A stretch of DNA of 62,438 nt from Nocardioides lijunqiniae (GTDB taxonomy: Bacteria > Actinomycetota > Actinomycetes > Propionibacteriales > Nocardioidaceae), in the NCBI RefSeq assembly GCF_015024225.1, contig NZ_JACJGM010000035.1, positions 1 through 62,438 on the forward strand, written 5' to 3'. The notes under the pieces are model-generated. The model worked only from the letters and a program-made list of their open reading frames with translations, had not been told where the DNA came from and did not search any database. Each line of letters begins with the position of its first letter. Position 1 is the first letter of the stretch. Both the position numbers and the translations under genes were made by a program. Of the stretch, positions 1 to 7,890 are shown one piece after another.

Positions 1-471
1 CCCGCACGAAAAACAACACCGGCAAACGCGGGACCTGCTACCTGCACACCGTGATCGACGACCACTCCCGAGTGGCCTACGTCGAGGCTCATGACGACGA
101 GAAGAAAGAGACCGCCACCGCGGTCCTGCGCCGCGCCGTGGCCTGGTTCGACGCACGCGGCGTGAACATCGAACGAGTCCTGTCCGACAACGGCTCGGCC
201 TACCGCTCTCACTACTGGCGCGAGGCCTGCGAGGAGCTCGGCATCACCCACAAACGAACCCGGCCCTACCGGCCACAGACCAACGGCAAGATCGAACGCT
301 TCCACCGCACCCTGGCCGAGGGCTGGGCCTTCAAGAAGTTCTACTCCTCCGAGTCCGCCCGACTCGCCGCCCTGCCATCATGGATTCACGAGTACAACCA
401 CCACCGGCCCCACTCAGCAATCGGCCGGGCAACACCCATCACCCGGTTGAACAACCTGGCTGGACATCACA
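1..471 (+). mobile_element. Right part of an IS481-family insertion sequence
   Basis: The DNA up to 471 carries the transposase and ends in CTGGACATCACA, which read from the other strand (TGTGATGTCCAG) looks like an IS481-type terminal inverted repeat beginning TGT. From 472 the sequence matches the right half of the type C palindromic repeat seen intact at 595-636 and 62400-62438. IS481 is known to insert at NCTAGN, and the junction reads GCTAGC, so 472-477 is probably one copy of the target duplication. The left end is outside the window. Confidence 0.6.
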
Positions 472-476
472 GCTAG
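3..476 (+). CDS. IS481-type transposase, C-terminal part (5' end outside window)
   Basis: DDE integrase-type transposase that would cut and join the ends of its insertion sequence. The open frame runs in from the left edge, so only the last 157 residues are present. The RNase H-fold catalytic residues are visible in order: Asp in VIDDHSR, Asp in LSDNGSAY and Glu in GKIERFHRT. The conserved HRPHSAIG block near the C-terminus is typical of the IS3/IS481 group. The stop codon TAG lies in flanking repeat DNA rather than inside the element: the probable terminal inverted repeat ends at position 471, and GCTAGC of a dispersed palindrome follows. There is no second orfA-type reading frame in the part seen. 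The family call is firm; whether the whole gene is intact cannot be judged here. Confidence 0.85.
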   Translation, partial: RTKNNTGKRGTCYLHTVIDDHSRVAYVEAHDDEKKETATAVLRRAVAWFDARGVNIERVLSDNGSAYRSHYWREACEELGITHKRTRPYRPQTNGKIERFHRTLAEGWAFKKFYSSESARLAALPSWIHEYNHHRPHSAIGRATPITRLNNLAGHHS

Positions 477-757
477 CAACCGTCTCGAAACCAAATCCCG
501 CACCCGGACGTCCTGCCTTGGCTGCGGGGGTCTCGACGGGCGCTCCTCGCTGGCGCTCGTCGCTGCTCGACCACCGGTGGGTGGTTGCCGCCTCGTTGGT
601 TGAGGAGGTTGCGCTAGCAACCGTCTCGAAACCAACCCCACCCCAACGCCCTGCCTTCGCTGCGGGGGTCTCGACGGGCGCTCCTCGCTGGCGCTCGTCG
701 CTGCTCGACCACCGGCGGAAAAGGGGGTGATGGGGGTGGCCCTGGAACAATGGGGAC
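472..757. repeat. Cluster of palindromic repeats (types C, B, C, B)
   Basis: This 286 bp stretch holds no gene. It has a half copy of type C (472-493), type B at 529-577, a full type C at 595-636 and a second type B at 667-715. The two B copies agree over about 49 bp and are each preceded by a similar CCTGCCTTsGCTGCGGG segment, so a block of roughly 140 bp appears duplicated. Type C begins GTTGGTTGAGG, ends CGTCTCGAAACC and has a GCTAGC-centred core. Type B begins GGTCTCGACGGG and ends GCTCGACCACCGG. Frames that cross these repeats are shadows. Confidence 0.85.
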
Positions 758-2095
758 ATGGTGGACCTCCCCCGCAAGGCAGCAGCGCGCACGGCCCGGC
801 TGGCGGCGCTCCCGCTGGGGTACGCCGGTCGCAGCGCGATGGGCTTGGGCAGGCGTCTGGGCGGGGCCCCCGCGGAGCAGGTGCTCGACGACATCCAGGC
901 CAAGACCGCGGAGCAGCTGTTCCGCACGCTCGGTGAGCTCAAGGGCGGGGCGATGAAGTTCGGGCAGGCGCTGTCGATCTTCGAGTCGGCGCTGCCGGAG
1001 GAGCTCGCGGGGCCCTACCGCGAGCAGCTGACCCGGCTCCAGGACTCCGCGCCGCCGATGCCCACGCGGACCGTGCGCGAGACGCTCGCCCGGGACCTCG
1101 GGGCGGACTGGAAGGACAAGCTGGTCTGGCTCGACGGCGCCCCGACCGCCGCGGCCTCGATCGGACAGGTCCACAAGGGCCGCTGGCACGACGGCCGCGA
1201 GGTCGCGGTCAAGGTGCAGTACCCTGGCGCCGGTGAGGCGCTGCGCTCGGACCTCAAGCAGCTCGCGCGGCTCGCGCGCACGATCGGGCCGCTCTTCCCC
1301 GGGATGGACATCAAGCCGCTCGTCGAGGAGGTCCAGGCCCGGGCAGAGGACGAGCTCGACTACCGCCTCGAGGCGGAGGCGCAGCGCGCGTTCGCCGAGG
1401 TCTTCCGCGACGACCCCGACATCGTGGTGCCCGACGTGGTCGACGTCGGTCCGGCGGTGCTGGTCACCGAGTGGCTGGACTCCGACTCCTCGCTGGCGCG
1501 CATCATCCGCGACGGCACGGTCGAGGAGCGCAACCACTACGGCGAGCTGATGGTGAAGTTCCTCTTCGAGGGCCCCACCCGCACGGGCATGCTCCACGCC
1601 GACCCGCACCCGGGCAACTACCGGATCATCCCGACCCGGGACGGCTCCCCCGGCAAGCTGGGCGTGCTCGACTTCGGTGCGGTCGCCCGCCTGCCCGGCG
1701 GGAAGTTCCCGGAGGTGATGGGCCGGCTGATCCGCCTGACCGCGCTCGCGGACAAGGAGCCGCTGATGGCCGAGCTGCGGCGCGAGGGGTTCATCAAGGA
1801 CAAGGTCAAGCTCGACCCCGACCTCCTGGTCGACTACCTCTCCCCGCTGGTCGAGCCGACGATGGTCGAGCGCTTCCAGTTCACCCGGGCCTGGATGCGC
1901 GAGCAGTTCGCGCGCATCAACAACCCCCGCGAGCCCACGTACACGGTCGCCATCAAGCTCAACCTGCCGCCGTCGTACATGCTCATCCACCGCACCTGGA
2001 TCGGCGGGATCGGCGTGCTCAGCCAGCTCGAGGCGGAGGCGCCGTTCCGGCAGATCCTGACCGACTACCTGCCGGGCTTCGCCGAGCCGGAGTAG
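758..2095 (+). CDS. AarF/ABC1/UbiB-family protein kinase-like protein
   Basis: Atypical kinase-fold protein of the ABC1/UbiB/ADCK group, 445 residues. The family is linked to quinone or lipid metabolism; in actinobacteria the substrate is unknown. The hallmark KxGQ motif is KFGQ at residues 67-70. An alanine-rich loop (TAAASIGQVH) replaces the usual glycine-rich loop, followed by the ATP-binding Lys in VAVKVQ. The catalytic HxDxxxxN is HADPHPGN near residue 280 and DFG is in VLDFGAV near residue 304. No signal peptide or membrane segment is evident. The ATG at 758 has only a GGGGA stretch upstream. It reads away from the repeat cluster, and the next gene is on the other strand, so it is probably monocistronic. 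Confidence 0.9.
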   Translation: MVDLPRKAAARTARLAALPLGYAGRSAMGLGRRLGGAPAEQVLDDIQAKTAEQLFRTLGELKGGAMKFGQALSIFESALPEELAGPYREQLTRLQDSAPPMPTRTVRETLARDLGADWKDKLVWLDGAPTAAASIGQVHKGRWHDGREVAVKVQYPGAGEALRSDLKQLARLARTIGPLFPGMDIKPLVEEVQARAEDELDYRLEAEAQRAFAEVFRDDPDIVVPDVVDVGPAVLVTEWLDSDSSLARIIRDGTVEERNHYGELMVKFLFEGPTRTGMLHADPHPGNYRIIPTRDGSPGKLGVLDFGAVARLPGGKFPEVMGRLIRLTALADKEPLMAELRREGFIKDKVKLDPDLLVDYLSPLVEPTMVERFQFTRAWMREQFARINNPREPTYTVAIKLNLPPSYMLIHRTWIGGIGVLSQLEAEAPFRQILTDYLPGFAEPE

Positions 2096-2102
2096 CGGCG
2101 GC

Positions 2103-2624
2103 TCAGGAGCCGACCGACCCGTCGAGCGCCTCGCGGATCAGGTCGGCGTGGCCATTGTGCCGCGCGTACTCCTCGACCAGGTGCACCAGCACCCAGCGCA
2201 GGTTGAAGTGCTCCCCCGTGCGGCCGCTGGGCCGCGCGGACGGCGCGTCCAGGGTCGCGAAGGACCTGATGACGGCGTCGGCCTTGTCGACCTCGGCGTC
2301 GTACAGGTCGCGCAGCTGCGCCGGGCTGTCCCGGGCGGCGCTGTGCCAGTCCCAGTCCTCGTCGGCGTCCCAGTCGACCGACGCCCACGGCTCGTCTGCG
2401 TGACCGGCCATCACCGCGCGGAGCCACCAGTTCTCGACGTAGGCCAGGTGCTTGAGCATGCCTCCGAGCGTGAGGTCCGAGGGCGGGTGCGGGGTCGCGA
2501 GCTGCCGGGCGTCCAGGCCGGCGGTCTTGATCCGCAGCGTGTTGCGGTGCCAGTCGAGGAACGCCAGCAGCGTCGTCCGCTCGTCGGCGTTGTTCGGCGG
2601 GAAGCCGCGCTGCTCGGTGTCCAT
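2103..2624 (-). CDS. DinB-superfamily protein (DUF664 type)
   Basis: Putative metal-dependent DinB-fold protein of 173 residues. DinB four-helix proteins include mycothiol- and bacillithiol-dependent transferases. The usual three metal-binding His are suggested by WHRNTL near the N-terminus, MLKHLAYVENWWL around residue 57, and EEYARHNGHADLIREAL near the C-terminus. These are the standard DUF664 landmarks. The ATG at 2624 is preceded on its strand by TAGGTT and 7 nt, a leaderless promoter arrangement. It ends 7 nt from the AarF stop (convergent) and lies 10 nt downstream of the VOC gene on the same strand. The substrate is unknown. Confidence 0.85.
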   Translation of the reverse strand: MDTEQRGFPPNNADERTTLLAFLDWHRNTLRIKTAGLDARQLATPHPPSDLTLGGMLKHLAYVENWWLRAVMAGHADEPWASVDWDADEDWDWHSAARDSPAQLRDLYDAEVDKADAVIRSFATLDAPSARPSGRTGEHFNLRWVLVHLVEEYARHNGHADLIREALDGSVGS

Positions 2625-2634
2625 GCCCCCGAAC

Positions 2635-3351
2635 CTACGGCGTGCGGTCGGTGATGCAGTACGGAATTCCGGCCGGAGGCCGCATCACGGTCCACTCCTC
2701 GTGCACCGACGTCACCTGCGCGCCGAGCGCCTCGTGGCGCGCGGTCTCCGCGGCCCGGTCCGCGCTCGAGAGGTCGAGGTGCGCGCCCACCCGGTCCTGC
2801 TCGTCCTCGAGCCGCTGGAAGAGGATCCGCAGCGGTGCGGACGCCGGCCGCGCCAGGCTGTCGAACTGCGGGTCCTCGTGGGCCTCGAACGCCCAGCCCG
2901 TGAGCGCCGTCCAGAACTCCGTCTCCCGCACGTACGCCGCCGGCGGCACGTCGAGGCACACCTGGTCGACCGCGGACGGGCCGCCGGGCCAGGCGGCGGG
3001 CCGCGGCCGGCGCTCGCCACCCTCGGCCACGAGGCAGAAGACGAACCCTCCCGGCGACGTCAGGACGACGTAGCCGTCCTCGCGCGACACCACGGAGGCG
3101 CCGAGCCCCTCGGCCCGCGAGGCGGCCTGCTCGGGGTCGGGCACGGTCACGTCGAGGTGCAGCCGGCTCCCACCCTCGCGCAGCCGCTGCAGCTTGAGGT
3201 AGGGGTCCCCCTCGGGCGGCAGCAACGTGCTGAGCTCGTCCGAGGCGCCGCGGGCCGGCGAGACGGCGTAGCCGGTCACGGCGGCCCAGAAGGCGGACGC
3301 CTCGGCGTGCTCGTCGGCGGGCAGGTCCAGGAAGGCGGTGAGCCACGGCAT
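2635..3351 (-). CDS. VOC (glyoxalase/bleomycin-resistance) family protein, two tandem domains
   Basis: 238-residue vicinal oxygen chelate protein with two beta-alpha-beta-beta-beta modules. The first runs from about residue 5 to 115 (FLDLPADEHAEASAFWAAVTGY to GGFVFCLV). The second spans about 125-235 (QVCLDVPPAAYVRETEFWTALTGW to the end). The ASAFWAAVTGY and TEFWTALTGW blocks are the repeated helices. Such proteins bind a divalent metal and act as lyases, dioxygenases or resistance proteins, and no substrate can be assigned. The ATG at 3351 is preceded by TAGCAT plus 6 nt, so the mRNA is probably leaderless. DinB follows 10 nt downstream and may be co-transcribed. Confidence 0.85.
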   Translation of the reverse strand: MPWLTAFLDLPADEHAEASAFWAAVTGYAVSPARGASDELSTLLPPEGDPYLKLQRLREGGSRLHLDVTVPDPEQAASRAEGLGASVVSREDGYVVLTSPGGFVFCLVAEGGERRPRPAAWPGGPSAVDQVCLDVPPAAYVRETEFWTALTGWAFEAHEDPQFDSLARPASAPLRILFQRLEDEQDRVGAHLDLSSADRAAETARHEALGAQVTSVHEEWTVMRPPAGIPYCITDRTP

Positions 3352-3496
3352 CGCCCGATGCTAGCGAGGCCGCGCCGGCCCAGGCACCTCGATAGGAGGA
3401 ACCATGCACCGAATTCACGTCGGGCGACTACCGTGTCTCCTCTGCCTGATCTCGGGCACCGCACCGCTCCACCGACCAGCTGACGAAGAGGCACGC

Positions 3497-5035
3497 GTGA
3501 CGATCTCCCGCCCGGCCCGCAAGGCCGCTCCCGCCATCGCGGTGGCCGCCATCGGCGCCCTGGCCATCACCGGGGTCGCCCATGCCGGGCTCGACGACAC
3601 GGCGGACGGACGCGACTCCTCGGCCCGCGGCGACGTGCGCACCCCGGTGGCACCGCGAGGCCCCGAGACCCAGCCGGCGGGCTCGCGGGCCAAGCCCAAC
3701 ATCCTGATGTTCACCGTCGACGACATGACGGTGGGCGACCTGCCCCACATGCCGAACCTCAACCGGCTCGTCGTGCGGCAGGGCACCCGGCTCGCGCAGG
3801 GCACGGCGCCCACGCCGATCTGCGTGCCCGCCCGGGCCAGCCTGCTCACCGGCCAGTACGCCCACAACCACGGGGCGCTGACGATCAGCGGCGCCGGTGG
3901 CGGCTTCCAGGCCTTCGAGGACGCCAACACCCTGCCCGTCTGGCTGCGCAAGGCCGGCTACGAGACGTACTTCTCCGGCAAGTACCTCAACGGCTACGGC
4001 ATGGCCAACCCCCGCTACGTCCCGCCCGGCTGGACCGGCTGGCGCGGCTCGGTCGACATGAGCACCTACGGCTTCTACAACACCCGCTACAACATCAACG
4101 GCAAGGTCGTCACGCGCTCGGCGCACAACTCCGACGTCCTCAACGGCTTCACCACCCAGGTCATCGGCAACCGCGCGAAGTCGCGCAAGCCGTGGTTCAT
4201 GTGGACCAACTTCGTCGCCCCCCACCACGGCGGTCGGCAGGAGTCCGACGACCCGTCGCGCAACCTGGTGAAGACCACGATGCCGGCCAAGCGCGACCGC
4301 AACACCTTCCGCAACCTCGGCCTGCCGAACGACCCCGAGATGTGGGTCGGCGGCGGGAGCCCCTGGGCCCCCAAGTCGTCCAGCAAGGCGTTCCGGAGCG
4401 CGGTCCGCGAGGCCAACCAGCAGCGCATCGAGTCCCTGCAGTCCGTCGACGACGCCGTCGGCGCGGCCGTCCGCAAGCTGCGGCGCACCGGCGAGCTGAA
4501 GAACACCTACATCATCTTCACCTCCGACAACGGCTTCCTGGTCGGTCACCACAACCGCGACGGCAAGCTGGTGCCCTTCGACCGCTCGCTGCGCATCCCG
4601 ATGGTCGTGCGCGGCCCGGGCATCCCCCGCGGCCGCACGGTGACCACCCCGACGACCAACCCCGACATCGCCGTCACGATCGCCGGCATCGCCGGGGCCC
4701 GGCCGGGTCGGCGCGTCGACGGCGTCGACATGCTCGACTACTGGCGCTCCGGCACCGACTACGACCGGCCCGTGCCGATCGAGGCCTACCCGGTCAAGGG
4801 CGGTCGCAACCGGATCTACTCCGGCATCCGCTACGGCCGCTGGACCTACGTGCGGCTCCCCGGCGGCAAGGAGGTCCTCTTCGACCGCCGGACCAACCCC
4901 GGCGAGACGCGCAACGTCGCCCGTCGCAAGGGCAACGCCGCCGTCCTGAGGGAGCTGCGCCGGCTGGACCGTGGCTACCGCGACTGCGCGGGCACGTCCT
5001 GTCCGCAGGCGAGCACCTTCGTCCCCGCCGGCTGA
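3497..5035 (+). CDS. Secreted sulfatase (type I, Cys-type)
   Basis: Arylsulfatase-like hydrolase of sulfate esters, 512 residues from the chosen GTG. That start gives a signal peptide: a basic TISRPARKAA, a hydrophobic AIAVAAIGALAITGV, then AHA cleavage. An earlier in-frame ATG at 3404 would put 31 poorly fitting residues in front of it. The catalytic signature is CVPAR with Cys at about residue 109; this Cys must be oxidised to formylglycine. The metal-binding Asp pair is in MFTVDDMT and a second metal site is in FTSDNGF. The gene for the modifying enzyme lies immediately downstream on the opposite strand, 22 bp from stop to stop. The physiological substrate is not evident. Confidence 0.9.
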   Translation: MTISRPARKAAPAIAVAAIGALAITGVAHAGLDDTADGRDSSARGDVRTPVAPRGPETQPAGSRAKPNILMFTVDDMTVGDLPHMPNLNRLVVRQGTRLAQGTAPTPICVPARASLLTGQYAHNHGALTISGAGGGFQAFEDANTLPVWLRKAGYETYFSGKYLNGYGMANPRYVPPGWTGWRGSVDMSTYGFYNTRYNINGKVVTRSAHNSDVLNGFTTQVIGNRAKSRKPWFMWTNFVAPHHGGRQESDDPSRNLVKTTMPAKRDRNTFRNLGLPNDPEMWVGGGSPWAPKSSSKAFRSAVREANQQRIESLQSVDDAVGAAVRKLRRTGELKNTYIIFTSDNGFLVGHHNRDGKLVPFDRSLRIPMVVRGPGIPRGRTVTTPTTNPDIAVTIAGIAGARPGRRVDGVDMLDYWRSGTDYDRPVPIEAYPVKGGRNRIYSGIRYGRWTYVRLPGGKEVLFDRRTNPGETRNVARRKGNAAVLRELRRLDRGYRDCAGTSCPQASTFVPAG

Positions 5036-5057
5036 GCGGCCACCGGCCGATCCCGCC

Positions 5058-6047
5058 TCAGGCGTCGTTGGCGCAGCGGAAGCCGAGGTTGCCCGAGGTC
5101 GAGTCGGGGTGCGAGGACGACCGCGCCGCGACCCGGTAGCGGTTGCAGTAGGAGTCGTGGCACAGGTACGACCCGCCGCGCATGACCCGGGTCTCGCCCG
5201 ACGCCGGACCGGTCGGGTTGGACGGGCCGAACGCGGTGTAGGCGTCGGCGGCGTACCAGTCGGCGCACCACTCCCACGTGTTGCCGCTCATCTGGAAGAG
5301 GCCGTAGCCGTTGGGCGCGAAGGTCTTGACCGGCGCCGTGGTGAGGTAGCCGTTCTCGGCGGTGTTGTCGACCGGGAAGGTGCCGGTGAAGATGTTGACC
5401 TGCCAGCGGCCGCGCGGGAGCAGCTCGTCGCCCCAGACGAAGCGCGCCCGGTCCAGGCCGCCACGCGCGGCCTTCTCCCACTCCGCCTCGGTGGGCAGCC
5501 GCTTGCCGGCCCAGTCGCAGTAGGCCAGCGCGTCGTCGTGGGACACGTGGACGACGGGGTGGTTCTGCCGCTTGGCGACGTCGGAGGCGCCCCCGTCGGG
5601 GTGGCGCCAGGACGCCCCCGACACCGCGAGCCACCACGGGGTCGCCTCGGGCTGGCCGACGACGTCGGAGCCGTCGCCGACGTAGGCGGAGTGGAAGACC
5701 GCGGAGAAGCCCTCGCGCTCGGCGGTGGTGACGTGGCCGGTGGCCTTCACGAACGCCGCGAACGCCTGGTTGGTGACCGCGGTGACGTCGATGCGGAAGG
5801 CGTCGAGGCCGACCAGCCGGGCCGGGCCCTCGCCGTCGCCGTCGTAGGCCTCGTCGTGGGTGTCGCCCATCCAGAACTCCCCGGCCGGCACCACCACCTG
5901 CCCCTTGGTGGTCGGCTGCGCCGCCGAGGTGCGGGGCCGCGGGGCGGCCGCCGGAGGGGCGCCTGGCTCCCACATCACGTCGGGCAGCTGGGCGGCGGCC
6001 GTCGAGGGGGCGCGGTCGCGGGCGTCACCCGAGCAGCACGAAGACAC
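5058..6047 (-). CDS. Formylglycine-generating enzyme (sulfatase-modifying factor)
   Basis: FGE/SUMF1-family oxidase, 329 residues, which converts the sulfatase Cys to C-alpha-formylglycine with O2. The GTG at 6047 is chosen because AAGGAG lies 6 nt upstream; an ATG at 6098 would add 17 residues with no support. The family fold is seen from VVPAGEFWMGD near residue 65, through KRLPTEAEWEKAARGG and QMSGNTWEWCADW, to GFRCA at the end. The catalytic copper-binding pair is present as CHDSYC (Cys 296 and Cys 301), as in characterised Streptomyces FGE, which separates it from look-alike DUF323 proteins. The N-terminus starts SSCCSGDAR, Cys-rich and without a signal peptide, so it acts in the cytoplasm before sulfatase export. 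Confidence 0.93.
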   Translation of the reverse strand: MSSCCSGDARDRAPSTAAAQLPDVMWEPGAPPAAAPRPRTSAAQPTTKGQVVVPAGEFWMGDTHDEAYDGDGEGPARLVGLDAFRIDVTAVTNQAFAAFVKATGHVTTAEREGFSAVFHSAYVGDGSDVVGQPEATPWWLAVSGASWRHPDGGASDVAKRQNHPVVHVSHDDALAYCDWAGKRLPTEAEWEKAARGGLDRARFVWGDELLPRGRWQVNIFTGTFPVDNTAENGYLTTAPVKTFAPNGYGLFQMSGNTWEWCADWYAADAYTAFGPSNPTGPASGETRVMRGGSYLCHDSYCNRYRVAARSSSHPDSTSGNLGFRCANDA

Positions 6048-6121
6048 AGGTCGCTCCTTGTCCGGTCGTGGGAGGACGTCCGCCCGGTGCGATTGCACCA
6101 GGGAGTCCGGGTGTATTCAAG

Positions 6122-6901
6122 TCACCACAGGCCGACGAGCCCGCCGCCGATCCTGACGACGAACCCGGTGACGACCACGATGAAGAACACGCGCACGAAG
6201 CCCGCCCCGCGCGCGACCGCCGTACGGGCGCCGAGGTAGCCGCCGACGAGGTTGGCGACGCCGAGGACGAGGCCGACCTTCCACAGCACCACGCCCTGTG
6301 GCACGAAGATCACGAGGGCGCCGAGGTTGGTGGCCCAGTTGGCGAGGCGGGCCTTGGCCGAGCCCTGGAGGAACGAGTAGCCCAGCAGGCCGACCAGGGT
6401 GAACACGAAGAAGCTGCCGGTGCCCGGGCCGAGCGCGCCGTCGTAGAAGCCGATCACGAAGCCCGTCGCCATGGCGGCCGCGGTGTGGCGGCGTCCGGCG
6501 AAGCGCAGCACCGTCGTGCCGCCGATGTCGGGCTTGAGCAGCACGTAGGCGCCGACCGCGACCAGGACGACGAGCACGATCGGGTCGAACGCCGAGCGCG
6601 GGATCAGGAAGGCGATGCCGGCGCCCGCGGCCGACCCGAGGAACGCGAGCAGCATCAGCGGCAGGAAGGTACGGGGATCGGGCTTGATCCGGCGGTAGTA
6701 CGTCGCCGAGCTCACGGTCGTGCCGCAGAACGACGCCAGCTTGTTCGTCGCGAGGATCTGGACCGGCGTCGCGTCGGGCAGCCCCAGCAGCAGCGCCGGC
6801 AGCTGGACCAGGCCTCCCCCGCCGACCACCGCGTCGACGTAGCCGGCCGTGAGCGCCGCCAGACCGAGCAGGAGCAGCACGGTCAGGGACGGGTCGCTCA
6901 C
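6122..6901 (-). CDS. TauE/SafE-family sulfite/organosulfur exporter, membrane protein
   Basis: Multi-pass permease of about 259 residues with the two half-repeats of the TauE/SafE family. The first begins LLLLGLAALTAGYVDAVVGGGGLVQLPALL. The second contains GFVIGFYDGALGPGTGSFFVF. About eight hydrophobic segments are visible. Family members are proposed to move sulfite, sulfoacetate or related anions. The frame is open to 7003, but the translation there is Trp/Cys-rich noise; GTG at 6904 or 6901 just before SDPSLTV gives a normal N-terminus. It starts 14 nt after the azlD stop on the same strand, so it may be co-transcribed with azlCD. A role in exporting sulfite from the neighbouring sulfatase pathway is only a guess. 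Confidence 0.85.
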   Translation of the reverse strand: MSDPSLTVLLLLGLAALTAGYVDAVVGGGGLVQLPALLLGLPDATPVQILATNKLASFCGTTVSSATYYRRIKPDPRTFLPLMLLAFLGSAAGAGIAFLIPRSAFDPIVLVVLVAVGAYVLLKPDIGGTTVLRFAGRRHTAAAMATGFVIGFYDGALGPGTGSFFVFTLVGLLGYSFLQGSAKARLANWATNLGALVIFVPQGVVLWKVGLVLGVANLVGGYLGARTAVARGAGFVRVFFIVVVTGFVVRIGGGLVGLW

Positions 6902-6914
6902 CACGCCACCGTAG

Positions 6915-7220
6915 TCACGCCACGGCCCGCAGCAGCGCGGTGACCACCGCCGCGACGACCACGGCCAGCACCAGCGGCCGGCCCCGCCACAGCAGCAGCC
7001 CACCGGCGGCCACGCCCACCGCGCTGGCGTCGACTCCCAGCCGCTGGCCCTCCGAGAACACCGAGGTGACCACGAGTGCGGCCAGCAGCACCGGCGGCAT
7101 CAGCGCCACCACGCCGGTCGCCCAAGGCGGCAGCTCGCGGCCGCCCAGGAGGACCGGCCCAGCCGCCTTGATGGCGATCGTGAGCACCGCCATGCCGCCG
7201 ATGAGGATCCAGATCGTCAT
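6915..7220 (-). CDS. azlD: AzlD-family branched-chain amino acid transport subunit
   Basis: Small membrane protein of 101 residues with about three hydrophobic segments (IWILIGGMAVLTIAIKA, GVVALMPPVLLAALVVT, PLVLAVVVAAVVTALL). It matches the AzlD/YgaH partner of an AzlC/YgaZ exporter. Together these export branched-chain amino acids such as valine, or methionine. Its ATG overlaps the azlC stop (ATGA), which points to translational coupling. The longer frame upstream is the azlC shadow. Confidence 0.85.
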   Translation of the reverse strand: MTIWILIGGMAVLTIAIKAAGPVLLGGRELPPWATGVVALMPPVLLAALVVTSVFSEGQRLGVDASAVGVAAGGLLLWRGRPLVLAVVVAAVVTALLRAVA

Positions 7221-7867
7221 CGGCGCAGCCCCACGAGGGCCGCCACGGCCGCGACCAGGATCGGGACCCCCGGCGGCGTGAACGGCACCAGCGCCAGCGC
7301 GATCGCGGCGCCCGCGGCGGCCACCGGGCGCGAGCGCGGGTCGCGCATCTCCGCGATCAGCAGGCCGAGGAAGAACGTCGGGAAGATCGCGTCCAGGCCG
7401 AAGCGGTCGGTGTCGCCGAGGGCCTCCCCCGCCAGGGCCCCGACGATCGTGCCGCTGAGCCACCCGACGTACTGGGGCACGGTCGAGCCCATGAGCTGCC
7501 ACCGGTCGAAGGTGCCGTCCCCGCGGTTGGCGAGCGCCCACGACGGGTCGACGATCGCCTGACCCTGCAGCCCTCGCACCAGCGGCCCGGCGGGCAAGGA
7601 CGGCGCCAGGGCGATGCCCATCGCGAGGAAGCGCGCGTTCATCAGCCCGCCCGCGAGGATGCCCGGCAGCGCCCCGCCGCCGGCGGCCACGATCGAGAGC
7701 CCGGCGAACTGGGCCGAGCCGGCGTGCACCACCGCCGACATCACGATGGCCTGGAGAGGCGTGAAGCCCGACTGCACGGCGAGCGCCCCGAAGGACAACG
7801 AGATCAGGAAGCCGGCGAGGGAGAAGGGGATGCCGAGGCGCACCCCCTGCCGAAACGCCTCGTTCAC
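7217..7867 (-). CDS. azlC: AzlC-family branched-chain amino acid exporter, large subunit
   Basis: Inner-membrane protein of 216 residues, AzlC/YgaZ family. The signature N-terminal block GIPFSLAGFLISLSFG, the conserved AQFAGLSIVAAGG segment and the later LMNARFLAMG are present, followed by hydrophobic helices to the C-terminus. GTG at 7867 is preferred: it lies 7 nt downstream of TAGGCT on its strand, whereas the upstream ATG at 7906 would run into the divergent gene. With azlD it would form the two-component exporter. The promoter region is shared with the BtuF-like gene through a 10 bp palindrome. Confidence 0.87.
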   Translation of the reverse strand: MNEAFRQGVRLGIPFSLAGFLISLSFGALAVQSGFTPLQAIVMSAVVHAGSAQFAGLSIVAAGGGALPGILAGGLMNARFLAMGIALAPSLPAGPLVRGLQGQAIVDPSWALANRGDGTFDRWQLMGSTVPQYVGWLSGTIVGALAGEALGDTDRFGLDAIFPTFFLGLLIAEMRDPRSRPVAAAGAAIALALVPFTPPGVPILVAAVAALVGLRR

Positions 7868-7874
7868 GCGGGCG

Positions 7875-7884
7875 AGCCTAGGCT
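7875..7884. promoter_or_regulatory. Palindromic double -10 element for two divergent leaderless genes
   Basis: AGCCTAGGCT is a perfect 10 bp palindrome. On the plus strand it contains TAGGCT, 6 nt before the GTG at 7891. On the minus strand the same bases give TAGGCT, 7 nt before the GTG of azlC at 7867. Both spacings fit leaderless actinobacterial transcripts, so one element may position RNA polymerase in either direction. This is read from sequence only. Confidence 0.55.
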
Positions 7885-7890
7885 GAGCCG

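Noticed and set aside
439..942. Open frames crossing the repeat cluster (both strands)
   Set aside because: They translate the palindromic repeats (for example runs such as RWSSSDERQRGAPVETPA) and have no RBS or family features. Similar peptides appear wherever type B repeats occur, so they are repeat artefacts.
614..1990. 458-codon open frame antisense to the AarF gene
   Set aside because: High-GC antisense frames stay open by codon bias. The protein is His/Arg/Val-rich and matches no fold, and the sense frame has every UbiB motif.
6902..7003. Extended N-terminus of the TauE protein (start at 7003)
   Set aside because: The added residues are Trp/Cys/Arg-rich and overlap azlD; the hydrophobic family N-terminus begins right after the GTG pair at 6904/6901.
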